From Lachnospiraceae bacterium (GTDB lineage: Bacteria; Bacillota; Clostridia; Lachnospirales; Lachnospiraceae), in NCBI GenBank assembly GCA_022845955.1, contig AP025576.1:4898001-4962000 (forward strand): 64,000 bases of DNA, written 5' to 3'. Both the position numbers and the translations under genes were made by a program. The notes beneath the pieces were generated by a model, which was not told the origin of the DNA, did not search any database, and saw nothing but the letters and a program-made list of their open reading frames with translations. Of the stretch, positions 19,007-27,733 are shown piece after piece. Every line of letters starts with the position of its first letter. The stretch's first letter is position 1.

Positions 19007-19198
19007 ACTTGATCCCCTCCGTGCGTTATGGCGCACATTCTACTTTGGTTGCATACATTTTCCTGCCTGCGGACGCCTGTAAGGCAGGGCATCCCTTTTG
19101 TTCAGCAACAGACGGCCCGCGGAGCGCGGCATCCGTTGTTTCGTCACGTGACATCCATTCGAATTTCTTACTACCATCATAATTATTTTCAACGATCC

Positions 19199-19218
19199 TG
19201 TATATAAAAAAAATTTCG
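19199..19218 (-). promoter_or_regulatory. Conserved block upstream of the binding-protein operon
   Basis: A 20-nt block (plus strand TGTATATAAAAAAAA followed by TTTCG) occurs about 195 nt before the binding protein start. It recurs with one difference at 22203-22222, upstream of the exo-lyase gene, in the same orientation relative to its gene. It includes a TATATA that could serve as a -10 with a poor -35, as expected for an activator-dependent promoter. A YesN-type regulator is the obvious candidate, by inference. Confidence 0.45.
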
Positions 19219-19298
19219 GAAAGTTTTGAAAAATCAGGTTACTTATTTCGTAAATGTGCAGTGCATGCACAATTATCTCATTTGTACGGTACCGTTTT

Positions 19299-21941
19299 TT
19301 ACAGCAATTTTTGAAGTTCTTCCGTTGTTTCCGGGAAATACTCCCTGATAAAATCCAATGCCACCAGGGTATTCAAGGACCACTGGGAAGCATGGTTGGT
19401 ACTGATCCAGGGGATTTCCCAACGCACCTTCCCGGCCGCATCCACCGTATAAGACTGCGGTTCAAAACCGGATAAACCGCACTTGCCGAACAGTGCCTGC
19501 AGCAGACATGCCGCCACATCCCGCGCAAGCGTTTCCTTTCCTCTGCATTTTGCCGCAAATGCGCACAAGGCCCCTGCAAAATAGGGTTGGGAAAACGGCC
19601 GGTTTTCAATCAGGCCCCGGGTGGCAGCCTTTTTTTCTTCCGGCGCAAGCATATAAAATTCCCCGTAATCAGCCAGCAGCTTACGGAATTTATCGCCATA
19701 GCCCGGTACCTGTTCCAGCACAAGGGAAAGCTCCAGCCAGATTTGTGTTCCTCCCTGACATACCTGCAGATGCATGTTGATCGACTCCTCATGCTCCCCC
19801 GTATACTCCAGATGCCCGTTTTTTTCATGATACAGATATTCCGGGCCGGAAGCCAGCCCGAATGGCATCCGGGCAATGTCGTCTATGCCTGTAAGGATTT
19901 TGTGCAGATAGCGTTCATCAAGGGTGCGCTCATACCAGCACATCCAGTTGCTCACAAAGGACGTCCAGTCCGGGCCGCTGCGCACACAAGTGACCGGATC
20001 GTGATTTACTTCCTCCGATATCCCCTGGGGGAAATGACTCAGATTCTTCATGGACTGATCCGCATCCCTGCTGTCTTCCATCACATCCCCAAGCCGGTAG
20101 TCCCCGGTCAGATAGTAATAAAAACGCTGATGGCCGGCCATCCCGATCCGCGCCTCCTTACAGGAGCATCCCCAATGACGTACATTATGTCTGGTACCGA
20201 TCCCCCGCAGCGGCCCGAAGTGATACATATCCACCTCGGAGCAATGGCGTGTCATAGCCTCCGCGAGGATAAAAGCCTCTTCATTTCCCGTCCGGATAAA
20301 AAATAACCAAAGCCAGTAGGTGGGCACAAGTTCCGTATTCTGCCATGCGAAGCCTCCCATATCATATCTCCAACAGTGCCGCACCGGATCGTACTGATGC
20401 ATCACATCCCCATAATCGAACAGACCGTACCAGTTTCTGGCCTCCGCCTCCTGCTTATAAAAGTGCACGGCTTTTTCCATTTCCTCTTCCAGCCGGCGCA
20501 TTACCTCCGTGGAATCCGACGGCAGGCTCCAATAGCCAAACGCTCTTTTTTCATGGTAATATGCAGGCTCCCCTGTATAAACGGCGGGCTTTTGTACCTG
20601 CCCTGCAAAGCGGCCCATCTGTCCGTCGGAAGGCACTCCTGCAGTAAATCCCACCAGGCATTCGCTGGTCACCCCGATGCCATAAGCACTTGCTCCCACA
20701 TCTTCATAGCCTTCGTAAGAGGTGTTGGGATAGCTCCTCGTATCATAATGGCGGAGATCATAGGCAGGTGCTTCCGGCGAATAAAACCATGCCGTACATT
20801 TGGTAAGTGCCCCGTTTAATCCGTCCGTCTCCAAACCGGAGGGATATTTCTGCCAAAAATCCCGTATTCCAAAGATAAGGCCGCCTTTCCTGCCGGCAGC
20901 CGCCATGGTCCCCGGCGCATGGCTTCCATGCAGACAGGCCAGCCGGCAACATTCCTTCCGTGTCTGCTTGCGGATTGCAAAATGAGAATCACTGTCCTGG
21001 ACCAGGCTGTATCGGTTCCAGATCGGGAGGTTTTGTACAGCCTCATACTCGTCACTGCCCTCTTTATATTCCTTTATCTCCCCTTCCATCTGCTCTTCCA
21101 AATCACGCAGAGGCAGCCTGGGAACATTACTGCCCAGCAAAACAGCCGCTTCATGAAACGGGTTCCGGTCTGTCCCAAACTTCACATGGCGCATATAAGG
21201 TTCCCCGTCCAGGACCGTTTCGAAGCAGATCCCCATTCCTTTCAGATAATCCCGCTTTTCGTCTCCGTCATAAAAAAAGGTGTGTACAAACCGAATTTGG
21301 GCACTCCCCGACCACAGATACATCCGGATGGAAAACGGCATTGCCTCCCGTTCCCCGCCGATCCGGCGGTGAATTCCCCGAAAACGCACCACACACTGCA
21401 ACGGCCCTTCTTCCTCAAGCTCTGCTTCCGAAATTACTCCCCTGTACGAATCTACCCTGGAACAGGAACTATCCTCTTTTTCTTCTCTTTCTTCCAGCAT
21501 CAACACCGGATATACCAAGCTGCTGCATCCGCCTTCCGCACCTTTCGCCGTCCTGGCCAGATAATCCGCCGGAAGTTTCTCACGGACAGGTATTACAAGG
21601 GAAAGCTTTCCTGTGTCGATTACACAGCCATCCTCCCCCTTTTGGATACGGATCCCTTCTCCCTCCAATTCCTGGCTGTCTTCCCCGCCGGCTTCTTTTT
21701 TTTCTATGGAAGGCAGAATAGTAATCCGGCTGCCCAGCTTTCCTGCGTCTGCCGTATGGGCCGCCCATTTCACACTCCCATCCGCCCAGTACGCTGTAAT
21801 CCTGCTCTGTACCGGAACCGATTCTCCCGTCTCATTTAACAGGCAAAATTTTGTTTCCGCCGGTACCTCCCCCGCCTGATAAACGCTTCCAAAGGTCGTA
21901 AACCCCTCCTGTGCCCTTCCCTGCAAGTTATGTAATATCAT
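19299..21941 (-). CDS. Exo-rhamnogalacturonan lyase family protein (YetA/PL26-like)
   Basis: An 880-residue cytoplasmic protein resembling YetA of Bacillus and the PcRGLX-type exo-rhamnogalacturonan lyases (PL26). It has an N-terminal RIFT-like beta domain (about 1-300), a middle domain (about 300-450) and an alpha-barrel with segments such as YDMGGFAWQNTELVPTYWLW, HNVRHWGCSCKEARIGM and GISEEVNHDPVTCVRSGPDW. Such enzymes release unsaturated disaccharides from the rhamnogalacturonan-I backbone. The start is probably the ATG at 21941 with AGGTGG 5 nt before it; a GTG at 21950 is possible. It is divergent from the YesN/YesM genes and separated from them by a 162-bp palindrome and the conserved 20-nt block. 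The subfamily call rests on remembered family features. Confidence 0.8.
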   Translation of the reverse strand: MILHNLQGRAQEGFTTFGSVYQAGEVPAETKFCLLNETGESVPVQSRITAYWADGSVKWAAHTADAGKLGSRITILPSIEKKEAGGEDSQELEGEGIRIQKGEDGCVIDTGKLSLVIPVREKLPADYLARTAKGAEGGCSSLVYPVLMLEEREEKEDSSCSRVDSYRGVISEAELEEEGPLQCVVRFRGIHRRIGGEREAMPFSIRMYLWSGSAQIRFVHTFFYDGDEKRDYLKGMGICFETVLDGEPYMRHVKFGTDRNPFHEAAVLLGSNVPRLPLRDLEEQMEGEIKEYKEGSDEYEAVQNLPIWNRYSLVQDSDSHFAIRKQTRKECCRLACLHGSHAPGTMAAAGRKGGLIFGIRDFWQKYPSGLETDGLNGALTKCTAWFYSPEAPAYDLRHYDTRSYPNTSYEGYEDVGASAYGIGVTSECLVGFTAGVPSDGQMGRFAGQVQKPAVYTGEPAYYHEKRAFGYWSLPSDSTEVMRRLEEEMEKAVHFYKQEAEARNWYGLFDYGDVMHQYDPVRHCWRYDMGGFAWQNTELVPTYWLWLFFIRTGNEEAFILAEAMTRHCSEVDMYHFGPLRGIGTRHNVRHWGCSCKEARIGMAGHQRFYYYLTGDYRLGDVMEDSRDADQSMKNLSHFPQGISEEVNHDPVTCVRSGPDWTSFVSNWMCWYERTLDERYLHKILTGIDDIARMPFGLASGPEYLYHEKNGHLEYTGEHEESINMHLQVCQGGTQIWLELSLVLEQVPGYGDKFRKLLADYGEFYMLAPEEKKAATRGLIENRPFSQPYFAGALCAFAAKCRGKETLARDVAACLLQALFGKCGLSGFEPQSYTVDAAGKVRWEIPWISTNHASQWSLNTLVALDFIREYFPETTEELQKLL

Positions 21942-21952
21942 TTCCTCCACCT

Positions 21953-22114
21953 AGTACTCCATCCGGCCAGAAACGCAACTGACAGTACTGCCTATTTTGC
22001 CATCTGCCGCGTTGTCGTCAGTCAACGATGCCACCGCATCGCCTCCTTCCTCCGTCTTGCAGACTGACAAAATATTCAGTACTGTCAGTTGCGTTTCTGG
22101 CCGGATGGAGTACT
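21953..22114. repeat. 162-bp palindromic (MITE-like) element
   Basis: Perfect 38-nt inverted arms (21953-21990 and 22077-22114) beginning AGTACTCCATCCGG enclose an 86-nt centre with its own small inverted repeats (CGTTG/CAACG). No ORF is inside. I see no clear target-site duplication. One end touches the ribosome binding site of the exo-lyase gene. It could be a miniature mobile element or a very stable leader hairpin. Confidence 0.8.
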
Positions 22115-22202
22115 TGCCTTTCCTGCTGTTTTTGTGTTACTGTCCGTACCCGGGGGCCGATCCGGTAACATTTTTGTTCATCGTAGCCCCGCAGGATCGC
22201 GG

Positions 22203-22222
22203 TGTATATAAAAAAAACTTCG
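22203..22222 (-). promoter_or_regulatory. Second copy of the conserved upstream block
   Basis: It matches the block at 19199-19218 at 19 of 20 positions. It lies about 260 nt upstream of the exo-lyase start (the distance includes the 162-bp palindrome) and 136 nt upstream of the divergent yesN-like gene. It may be the activator or promoter site coordinating the locus. Confidence 0.45.
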
Positions 22223-22357
22223 AATAATTCAAATAATTACGCTTTTCTTACAATGCCGCCTTTACGGAAAGACTTCTATCTTATAATATTAAGATAATAA
22301 GCAATCTGTTGTTATCCGGTAAGCAGGCATTTACACCGGCATATAAAAGGAGGAACT

Positions 22358-23569
22358 ATGTTTCAGGTACTTCTGTGTGACGACGAACTGTCCGTAACCA
22401 ATTTTTTAAAAACCAGTATTCCGTGGGAAAGTCTGGGCATCCAGAACATCTTTACCGCTTCGGACGGCAAAGAGGCCCTGGCTCTTTTCGATAAAAACCG
22501 AATCGATCTTCTCATTACGGATATCCGCATGCCCCGGATGGACGGCCTAAAGCTGCTGGAAGCGGTCAGACAGAAGAGCCCGGATACACACTGCATCCTT
22601 CTCACGGCTTACGGGGAATTTGAATATGCCAGAGCCGCTTTTCGTCTGGGAGTTGACAACTACCTGCTCAAGCCTATCCAGCTTGGGGAACTGACAGATA
22701 CTATCGAAAATACTGTGGAAAATATGTATCTTCACCGCCGGAACAAAGAAGCGCTGTTCCGCGAAAACATCCTGCGCCGCTGGCTTGGCGGAAACATCGG
22801 GGAGGATGAACTTGGGGAACGCAGCAATCTGTTGGGCGACATCAACATTTACCAGTTTTCCTATTGTGCCTCCTGTATGATCAAGATCGACCGTTCCGTT
22901 TCCCTTTCTGCCTATACCGAACACTGTGCCCGGAGCCTTTCTTCCTCCTACGACTGCCTCCATGTCTGGGACAACCAGGGCTATTATGTTCTGATTACCG
23001 GAGGCCATAGCATTGACAGGCAGGAGGTTGCCGACGTGCTGGAACAGACTGCCCGGCAGCTGCATATCACAGAAAAAATACGGATCGCCGTGGGAAGCGT
23101 TGCCGATCAGAGCGAAAACCTGCCTCTCAGTTACCAAAGTGCCGTGAAACAGCTTTCTGCCTCCGGCTCCTCCTCTGCCTTCCTTCAGATCGTTCCGGAC
23201 AGCAGCCTGATTCAGTCAAGCATCGATGCCTCCATCGACTATGAATCACTCAGTCCCATTATCCAGAAGTCCATCGATTACATCCACAACGAATATGCAA
23301 ACGGGGTATCCATTAAGGAGTTCTGCGCAAAGCATACGATTACCACGGCTTATCTGGGCTATCTTTTCAAGAAAGAAACAAATACGTTTTTTAATAATTA
23401 CTTGAATGCCTACCGCCTGGAAAAAGCCATTGAACTGCTGGTGAAAACCCAGGAGAGAGTCAACCAGGTAGCGGAAAGAACAGGCTTCACTTCCACCAGC
23501 TATTTCATAACCTCTTTTAAAAAGTACACAGGCATGGCGCCTTCAAAATACAGGGAGCAGTATCAATGA
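22358..23569 (+). CDS. YesN-type response regulator with AraC DNA-binding domain
   Basis: A 403-residue regulator. The receiver domain (1-120) has the acidic pair CDDE, phospho-aspartate D55 in ITDIRMP and K105 in LLKPIQ. A variable middle region (about 125-290) leads to the C-terminal AraC HTH pair (about 300-403; VSIKEFCAKHTITTAYLGYLFKK, VNQVAERTGFTSTSYFITSFKKYTGMAPSKYR). AAAGGAGG precedes the start. Its stop overlaps the sensor kinase gene by 4 nt. It most likely activates the divergent rhamnogalacturonan operons. Confidence 0.93.
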   Translation: MFQVLLCDDELSVTNFLKTSIPWESLGIQNIFTASDGKEALALFDKNRIDLLITDIRMPRMDGLKLLEAVRQKSPDTHCILLTAYGEFEYARAAFRLGVDNYLLKPIQLGELTDTIENTVENMYLHRRNKEALFRENILRRWLGGNIGEDELGERSNLLGDINIYQFSYCASCMIKIDRSVSLSAYTEHCARSLSSSYDCLHVWDNQGYYVLITGGHSIDRQEVADVLEQTARQLHITEKIRIAVGSVADQSENLPLSYQSAVKQLSASGSSSAFLQIVPDSSLIQSSIDASIDYESLSPIIQKSIDYIHNEYANGVSIKEFCAKHTITTAYLGYLFKKETNTFFNNYLNAYRLEKAIELLVKTQERVNQVAERTGFTSTSYFITSFKKYTGMAPSKYREQYQ

Positions 23570-25365
23570 CAAAGAAACAGCCCAATGAAAATGTAAGAAA
23601 CCTTTTTGCCATGAGCGCGGGAGTCTTCTGTGTCCTGCTGCTGATTTTCAGTTTCCTTGCCATTTACTTTTCCTGTCATGACAAGAAAAACCGCATCCTG
23701 TCCTCCATGGATATGGTCAGCATCTACACAAGCCAGGAATATGGCAATATCGTCAATAATTTCTGGCAGGCCTATATGCCTGTTTACGAAACGCTGGAGG
23801 AGGATGCGGTACTAATCCAACGGTATTTTGTATCTGCGGAAGAACTCACACCCCAGGAAAAGAACCGGCTTTCCGGCCTTTTCAAGAAAATGAGCCTGCG
23901 TGACAACCGTATTTCCTGGATCGCCGTATACTCCGCTTCCAGACAGGAAAATTATATCCAGCATACCAACGATTCCACTATCCGAACCCTATCGGAGGAT
24001 TTTCCCTATATGCCGAACATCCGCAATAAAAGCAGGCAGATGGAAATTTACGGTATGCAGCACTTATCCTCCGATACCGCCAATAACGGAACCTTTGCCA
24101 TCTGCGGAGGAGTTCCCTTCGGCTTCGGCAGCGGCAGCATCATTATCGGGTATCAGACGGGCACCCTCGCCCAATCCGCCAACCTGTTTCCTGACAATAT
24201 AAAATCCATGGAATATTATGTGATATCCGACGGCCAGGTAGTTTACCACTCCGAAGGAAATTATGATATCAGCACCCTGTACCGGCCGGAAGAACAGACA
24301 GAAGGTATCCGCACCGTAAACGGGAAGAAAAAATACGTCATGGCGATCCCCTCCGGCAATGCCTCCTCCTATGTTGTATGTACCGTTGACCGCTCAGATA
24401 TGTTCCGGGCCATGCACAAGGACACCCCGCTGCTTCTTGCCGTCTTCATGGCCTTTTTTGGTTTCTCCGTTTTTATCGGCCGCAGCATCCAGCGGCAGGT
24501 ATCGGAAGAAGTGGCCGTCATAAAAGAGGGGTTGAATATTCTTGCCGACAACAACCTGGAATACCAGCTTCCCACTAATTTCAGGCAAAGCGGTTTCCCG
24601 GAAATCGCCCAGGACATCAACACCATGAGTTCCCGGCTCAATGAAAGCATAAAAAAAGCCTATTATTTTGAATTGAAGCAAAAGGATGCAGAAATGGCGG
24701 AGCTGCAGGCTACCTTCAATCCCCATTTTTTATATAATACCCTGGAAATGCTGCGCAACAAATGCTACAGCAACGGAGACGCCGAAACCTCGGAATTGAT
24801 CGCCAACCTGGCTTCCATTTTCCGAAGCTTTGTAGGTGCTAAAACATTTGTCACCTTCCGGGAGGAGCTGGCCTTCAGCAAAAAATACCTGTCCCTGCTC
24901 ATCGCAAGGTACGGCGACCTGGTGCGATTCCGCTACGACATTGATTCCGCCCTTCTGAAATACGGTATTATCCGGAATGTCTTCCAGCTGCTGATAGAAA
25001 ACTATTTTGTCCACGGCTTCGACGCCAGCCGCAGGGATAACGAAATTGATTTTGAAGGAACTTTTCTGGATGAGGAAAATATCAGAATCCGGGTGAAAGA
25101 TAACGGCTACGGAATGACGGAGGAAGAAGTCTCTGATTTGAATGATAAAATAGAACAGCCTATCCGGCACAGCAGGGAAAATTTCGGGTTAAAAAACCTA
25201 AACCAGCGGCTGAAGCTGTTTTATGGCCCGGACTACGGGCTTCATATCGAAAAGAATGACTCCGGCGGGATTACGGTCACTATTAAAATACGGAAAATGA
25301 CGGTGGAGGAATACGAGGAAAGCCATGTGCCGTTGATGGAAGGGGAGGTGAATCCTTTGGTGTAG
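23566..25365 (+). CDS. YesM-type membrane sensor histidine kinase
   Basis: A 599-residue kinase. One transmembrane helix (about 17-38) precedes an extracellular Cache-like domain (about 40-280). A second helix (about 285-305) is followed by a HAMP-like linker. The His_kinase domain box ATFNPHFLYNTLEML contains phosphoacceptor H387, and the HATPase domain has NYFVHG as N box and DNGYGM as G box. The start overlaps the regulator's stop (ATGA), so the two are coupled. It presumably senses a pectin-derived sugar, or the loaded binding protein, outside the cell. Confidence 0.93.
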   Translation: MTKKQPNENVRNLFAMSAGVFCVLLLIFSFLAIYFSCHDKKNRILSSMDMVSIYTSQEYGNIVNNFWQAYMPVYETLEEDAVLIQRYFVSAEELTPQEKNRLSGLFKKMSLRDNRISWIAVYSASRQENYIQHTNDSTIRTLSEDFPYMPNIRNKSRQMEIYGMQHLSSDTANNGTFAICGGVPFGFGSGSIIIGYQTGTLAQSANLFPDNIKSMEYYVISDGQVVYHSEGNYDISTLYRPEEQTEGIRTVNGKKKYVMAIPSGNASSYVVCTVDRSDMFRAMHKDTPLLLAVFMAFFGFSVFIGRSIQRQVSEEVAVIKEGLNILADNNLEYQLPTNFRQSGFPEIAQDINTMSSRLNESIKKAYYFELKQKDAEMAELQATFNPHFLYNTLEMLRNKCYSNGDAETSELIANLASIFRSFVGAKTFVTFREELAFSKKYLSLLIARYGDLVRFRYDIDSALLKYGIIRNVFQLLIENYFVHGFDASRRDNEIDFEGTFLDEENIRIRVKDNGYGMTEEEVSDLNDKIEQPIRHSRENFGLKNLNQRLKLFYGPDYGLHIEKNDSGGITVTIKIRKMTVEEYEESHVPLMEGEVNPLV

Positions 25366-25522
25366 GAAAATAATGATTTAACATATTATTATACCTGACG
25401 TCATTTCAATAAATGCAATATAATAGCATACAAATAATATAAACCATAGGATTTCTGCAAAGAATCCGGAAATATGTAGCTGAAAACTAAAAATTACCTT
25501 TTTATTCATAAGGGGAAGCCAA

Positions 25523-26293
25523 TTGCATAAGGTTCAAAAGAAAGATTATTTACGATACCGTTATTTATTTCATACCTATCGCTATAATCTTCCGGTCATC
25601 TATTCTTCATTAGAAGGACAATATGACGGCGAATTATACGTGAATGATTATGAAAACCCCGATTATGCCATATTGTTCACCCCATTTGATTTTCATTATG
25701 TTGCAGGGAATCCGGACACTCCCTATGCACCCGAAACTCTTAATCATCTTATTTTTGAAGATTATATCCTTACAAAATATAAGGAGGAAGCGGTTGTCTT
25801 TTGCCCATCCGGGCCATGGCAGGATGTAATTTCTTCTGTCTTTAACAGGCACAGCGGGATATATGATGTAAGAAAAATATTTACATTAAACACGAATTAT
25901 TTTATGGATAGGAAAAAAGATATCACGGAACCGGAAGACGTTACGGTCCGCATTCTTTATGAACAGGATTTCCATTCAGCATGTCCTTACCCGATAGCAA
26001 GAGTTTATAAAAATGGAATATGCGTAAGCTTCTGTTCCGGCTTTATGCTCGGGAAAAAACATGCGGAAATTGATATCAGTACCGTGGAATCAGAACAAAA
26101 TAAGGGATATGGGAAAATCGCTGCTGCGGCATTGATTACAGAATTGCTGAAAAGGGATATCATACCGGATTGGTGTACCTGGCCCTATCGGGAAGTTTCG
26201 CAAATCCTTGCGAAAAAACTGGGGTTTGAGCCCCGGCCCGATGTAACTGCCAATATCTGGCTTAAACAAAATGAGCACGAACACAATACATAG
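25523..26293 (+). CDS. GNAT-like acetyltransferase
   Basis: A 256-residue protein with a C-terminal GNAT domain: the segment EIDISTVESEQNKGYGKIAA is the acetyl-CoA loop (Q/RxxGxG/A variant NKGYGK), followed by helix and LAKKLGFEP. The N-terminal half (about 1-130) is a GNAT-fold-like or unknown domain, as in the larger two-domain members. The start is a TTG with AAGGGGA 6-7 nt upstream. Acceptor unknown. It is the first gene of a patch of small modification enzymes. Confidence 0.75.
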   Translation: MHKVQKKDYLRYRYLFHTYRYNLPVIYSSLEGQYDGELYVNDYENPDYAILFTPFDFHYVAGNPDTPYAPETLNHLIFEDYILTKYKEEAVVFCPSGPWQDVISSVFNRHSGIYDVRKIFTLNTNYFMDRKKDITEPEDVTVRILYEQDFHSACPYPIARVYKNGICVSFCSGFMLGKKHAEIDISTVESEQNKGYGKIAAAALITELLKRDIIPDWCTWPYREVSQILAKKLGFEPRPDVTANIWLKQNEHEHNT

Positions 26294-26398
26294 AGGATAA
26301 ATACTCCTCCTCGAAGTTATCCTATGTACAAAAAAGATAATGATGCTGTATTTTACAGGCAGATACGGAGGAACCACATTACAAACGGAGGTCATACA

Positions 26399-27007
26399 AT
26401 GAACATACCTTTTTGGGAAGACTCCTACAAAGAAGACAGTGTATCCACTTTTGGTATACATCCCAATGCCACAATAGATGAATTTCAACATCTGTTCAAC
26501 AAATCGTGGTCTGTTTTAGATGTGGGATGCGGAGACGGCAAGAACGCATTATACCTGTCCGGCCTTGGTTATACTAATGTTGAGGCTTTTGACTTGTCAG
26601 AAAACGCAATTGCCAGACTGAACCGCCTGGCCGTCTCTAAAAACCTGCAGGTTTCAGCCTGGGCCCAGGACTTAACAAAGTTTACATTTAACAAATGCTA
26701 TGATCTTATCATGTCCTTTGGCACGCTGCATTTCGTAGAAAAAGATCATTGGAAAAATTTCCTGCTTAACGCTAAAGAAAACACCAATGAACATGGGATA
26801 CATATCATTCAGCTTTTCACAAATGTGTTGCCTGCATCACCTGATATAGCACCTTTTGCAGTCGGACTTGCAGAGGATGAGGAAATTAAAGCGCTATACG
26901 CGGACTGGAACATCCTCCAATTTAAGTCTTATACCTTTGAAGATGAACACCCCGGTGTTCCCCGGCATTATCATGCTTCTAATAAAATAGTCGCCCAGAA
27001 GATATAA
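26399..27007 (+). CDS. Class I SAM-dependent methyltransferase, TehB-like
   Basis: A 202-residue methyltransferase. Motif I VLDVGCGDGKNALYLSGLGY (about 39-58) binds SAM, the acidic residue EAFDLS follows, and motif IV-like LIMSFGTLHFV is at about 105. The overall shape (short N-terminal WEDSYKED, then Rossmann core) resembles TehB-type enzymes. I start it at the ATG at 26399, preceded by GGAGG. Substrate unknown. Confidence 0.85.
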   Translation: MNIPFWEDSYKEDSVSTFGIHPNATIDEFQHLFNKSWSVLDVGCGDGKNALYLSGLGYTNVEAFDLSENAIARLNRLAVSKNLQVSAWAQDLTKFTFNKCYDLIMSFGTLHFVEKDHWKNFLLNAKENTNEHGIHIIQLFTNVLPASPDIAPFAVGLAEDEEIKALYADWNILQFKSYTFEDEHPGVPRHYHASNKIVAQKI

Positions 27008-27068
27008 GTGAATCAAGCAAGGCTTATTGACCATACAAATCTATTTGTTCTCCGCACAGAAGGAATAA

Positions 27069-27101
27069 CAGCGGCTCCTGCACTACTGCAGGGTCCGCTG
27101 T
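27069..27101. terminator. Bidirectional terminator-like hairpin
   Basis: AGCGG-CT-CCTGCA pairs with TGCAGG-GT-CCGCT across a CTAC loop, followed by GTTTC on the plus strand. It lies between the convergent methyltransferase and GNAT genes and overlaps the last codons of the latter. Confidence 0.55.
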
Positions 27102-27532
27102 TTCAATAACTGCATTTGATAATAGATTTCTGATTCTCCGGCCACTTGAAAACCCAAACGCTGATACAGACTGATTGCCGGATTATCCTTAAATACCTGA
27201 AGCTGTATCATCGGATATGTACAAGTTTCAATAATAACAATAAGCAATTGCGTCCCAATTCCTTTATTTCTGTATTTCGGTGAAAGACAGATGTTTTCTA
27301 TTTCATATGTATTTTCGTTGGTACTCCAGTTTATCATTCCTATTTTAACACCGTCGGCAACTATTATTTTCATATTACCCTTTACCTGTTCGATATAAGT
27401 GTTAAAATAATCCACCTGCTTTTCCTCATTCCAGCCCCATATCCGGGAGACATATGACAAATAGGACTCCTTTTTTAAATCATAGACAAAACCATAATCC
27501 TCCGGTGTATATTCCCGGGTCTCAATCTCCAT
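27083..27532 (-). CDS. GNAT family N-acetyltransferase
   Basis: A 149-residue single-domain acetyltransferase. It has ENICLSPKYRNKGIGTQLLIVII (acetyl-CoA motif A with RNKGIG, about 78-100), then LQVFKDNPAISLYQRLGFQVAGE (motif B), the standard end of the fold. The start ATG at 27532 has GGAGA upstream. Acceptor unknown; it is close to RimI-like small-molecule acetyltransferases. Confidence 0.9.
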   Translation of the reverse strand: MEIETREYTPEDYGFVYDLKKESYLSYVSRIWGWNEEKQVDYFNTYIEQVKGNMKIIVADGVKIGMINWSTNENTYEIENICLSPKYRNKGIGTQLLIVIIETCTYPMIQLQVFKDNPAISLYQRLGFQVAGESEIYYQMQLLKQRTLQ

Positions 27533-27733
27533 CTGAACAGTCTCCTTTCTCCTTTTTTGCGCTCCTTATCCTGTAACACAGGGAGGCAAAACCGGTTCAG
27601 TTTATCCGTATATTCTAAGCCTGCACCTCTGAACTGTCAAGACAAAATACTTTCATTTCAGGGCTTGCATAGTTCGAACGTATGTGCTATTATAAGCAGA
27701 ACACATGTTTGTTTTTCTTATAAGGGGCAGGAA

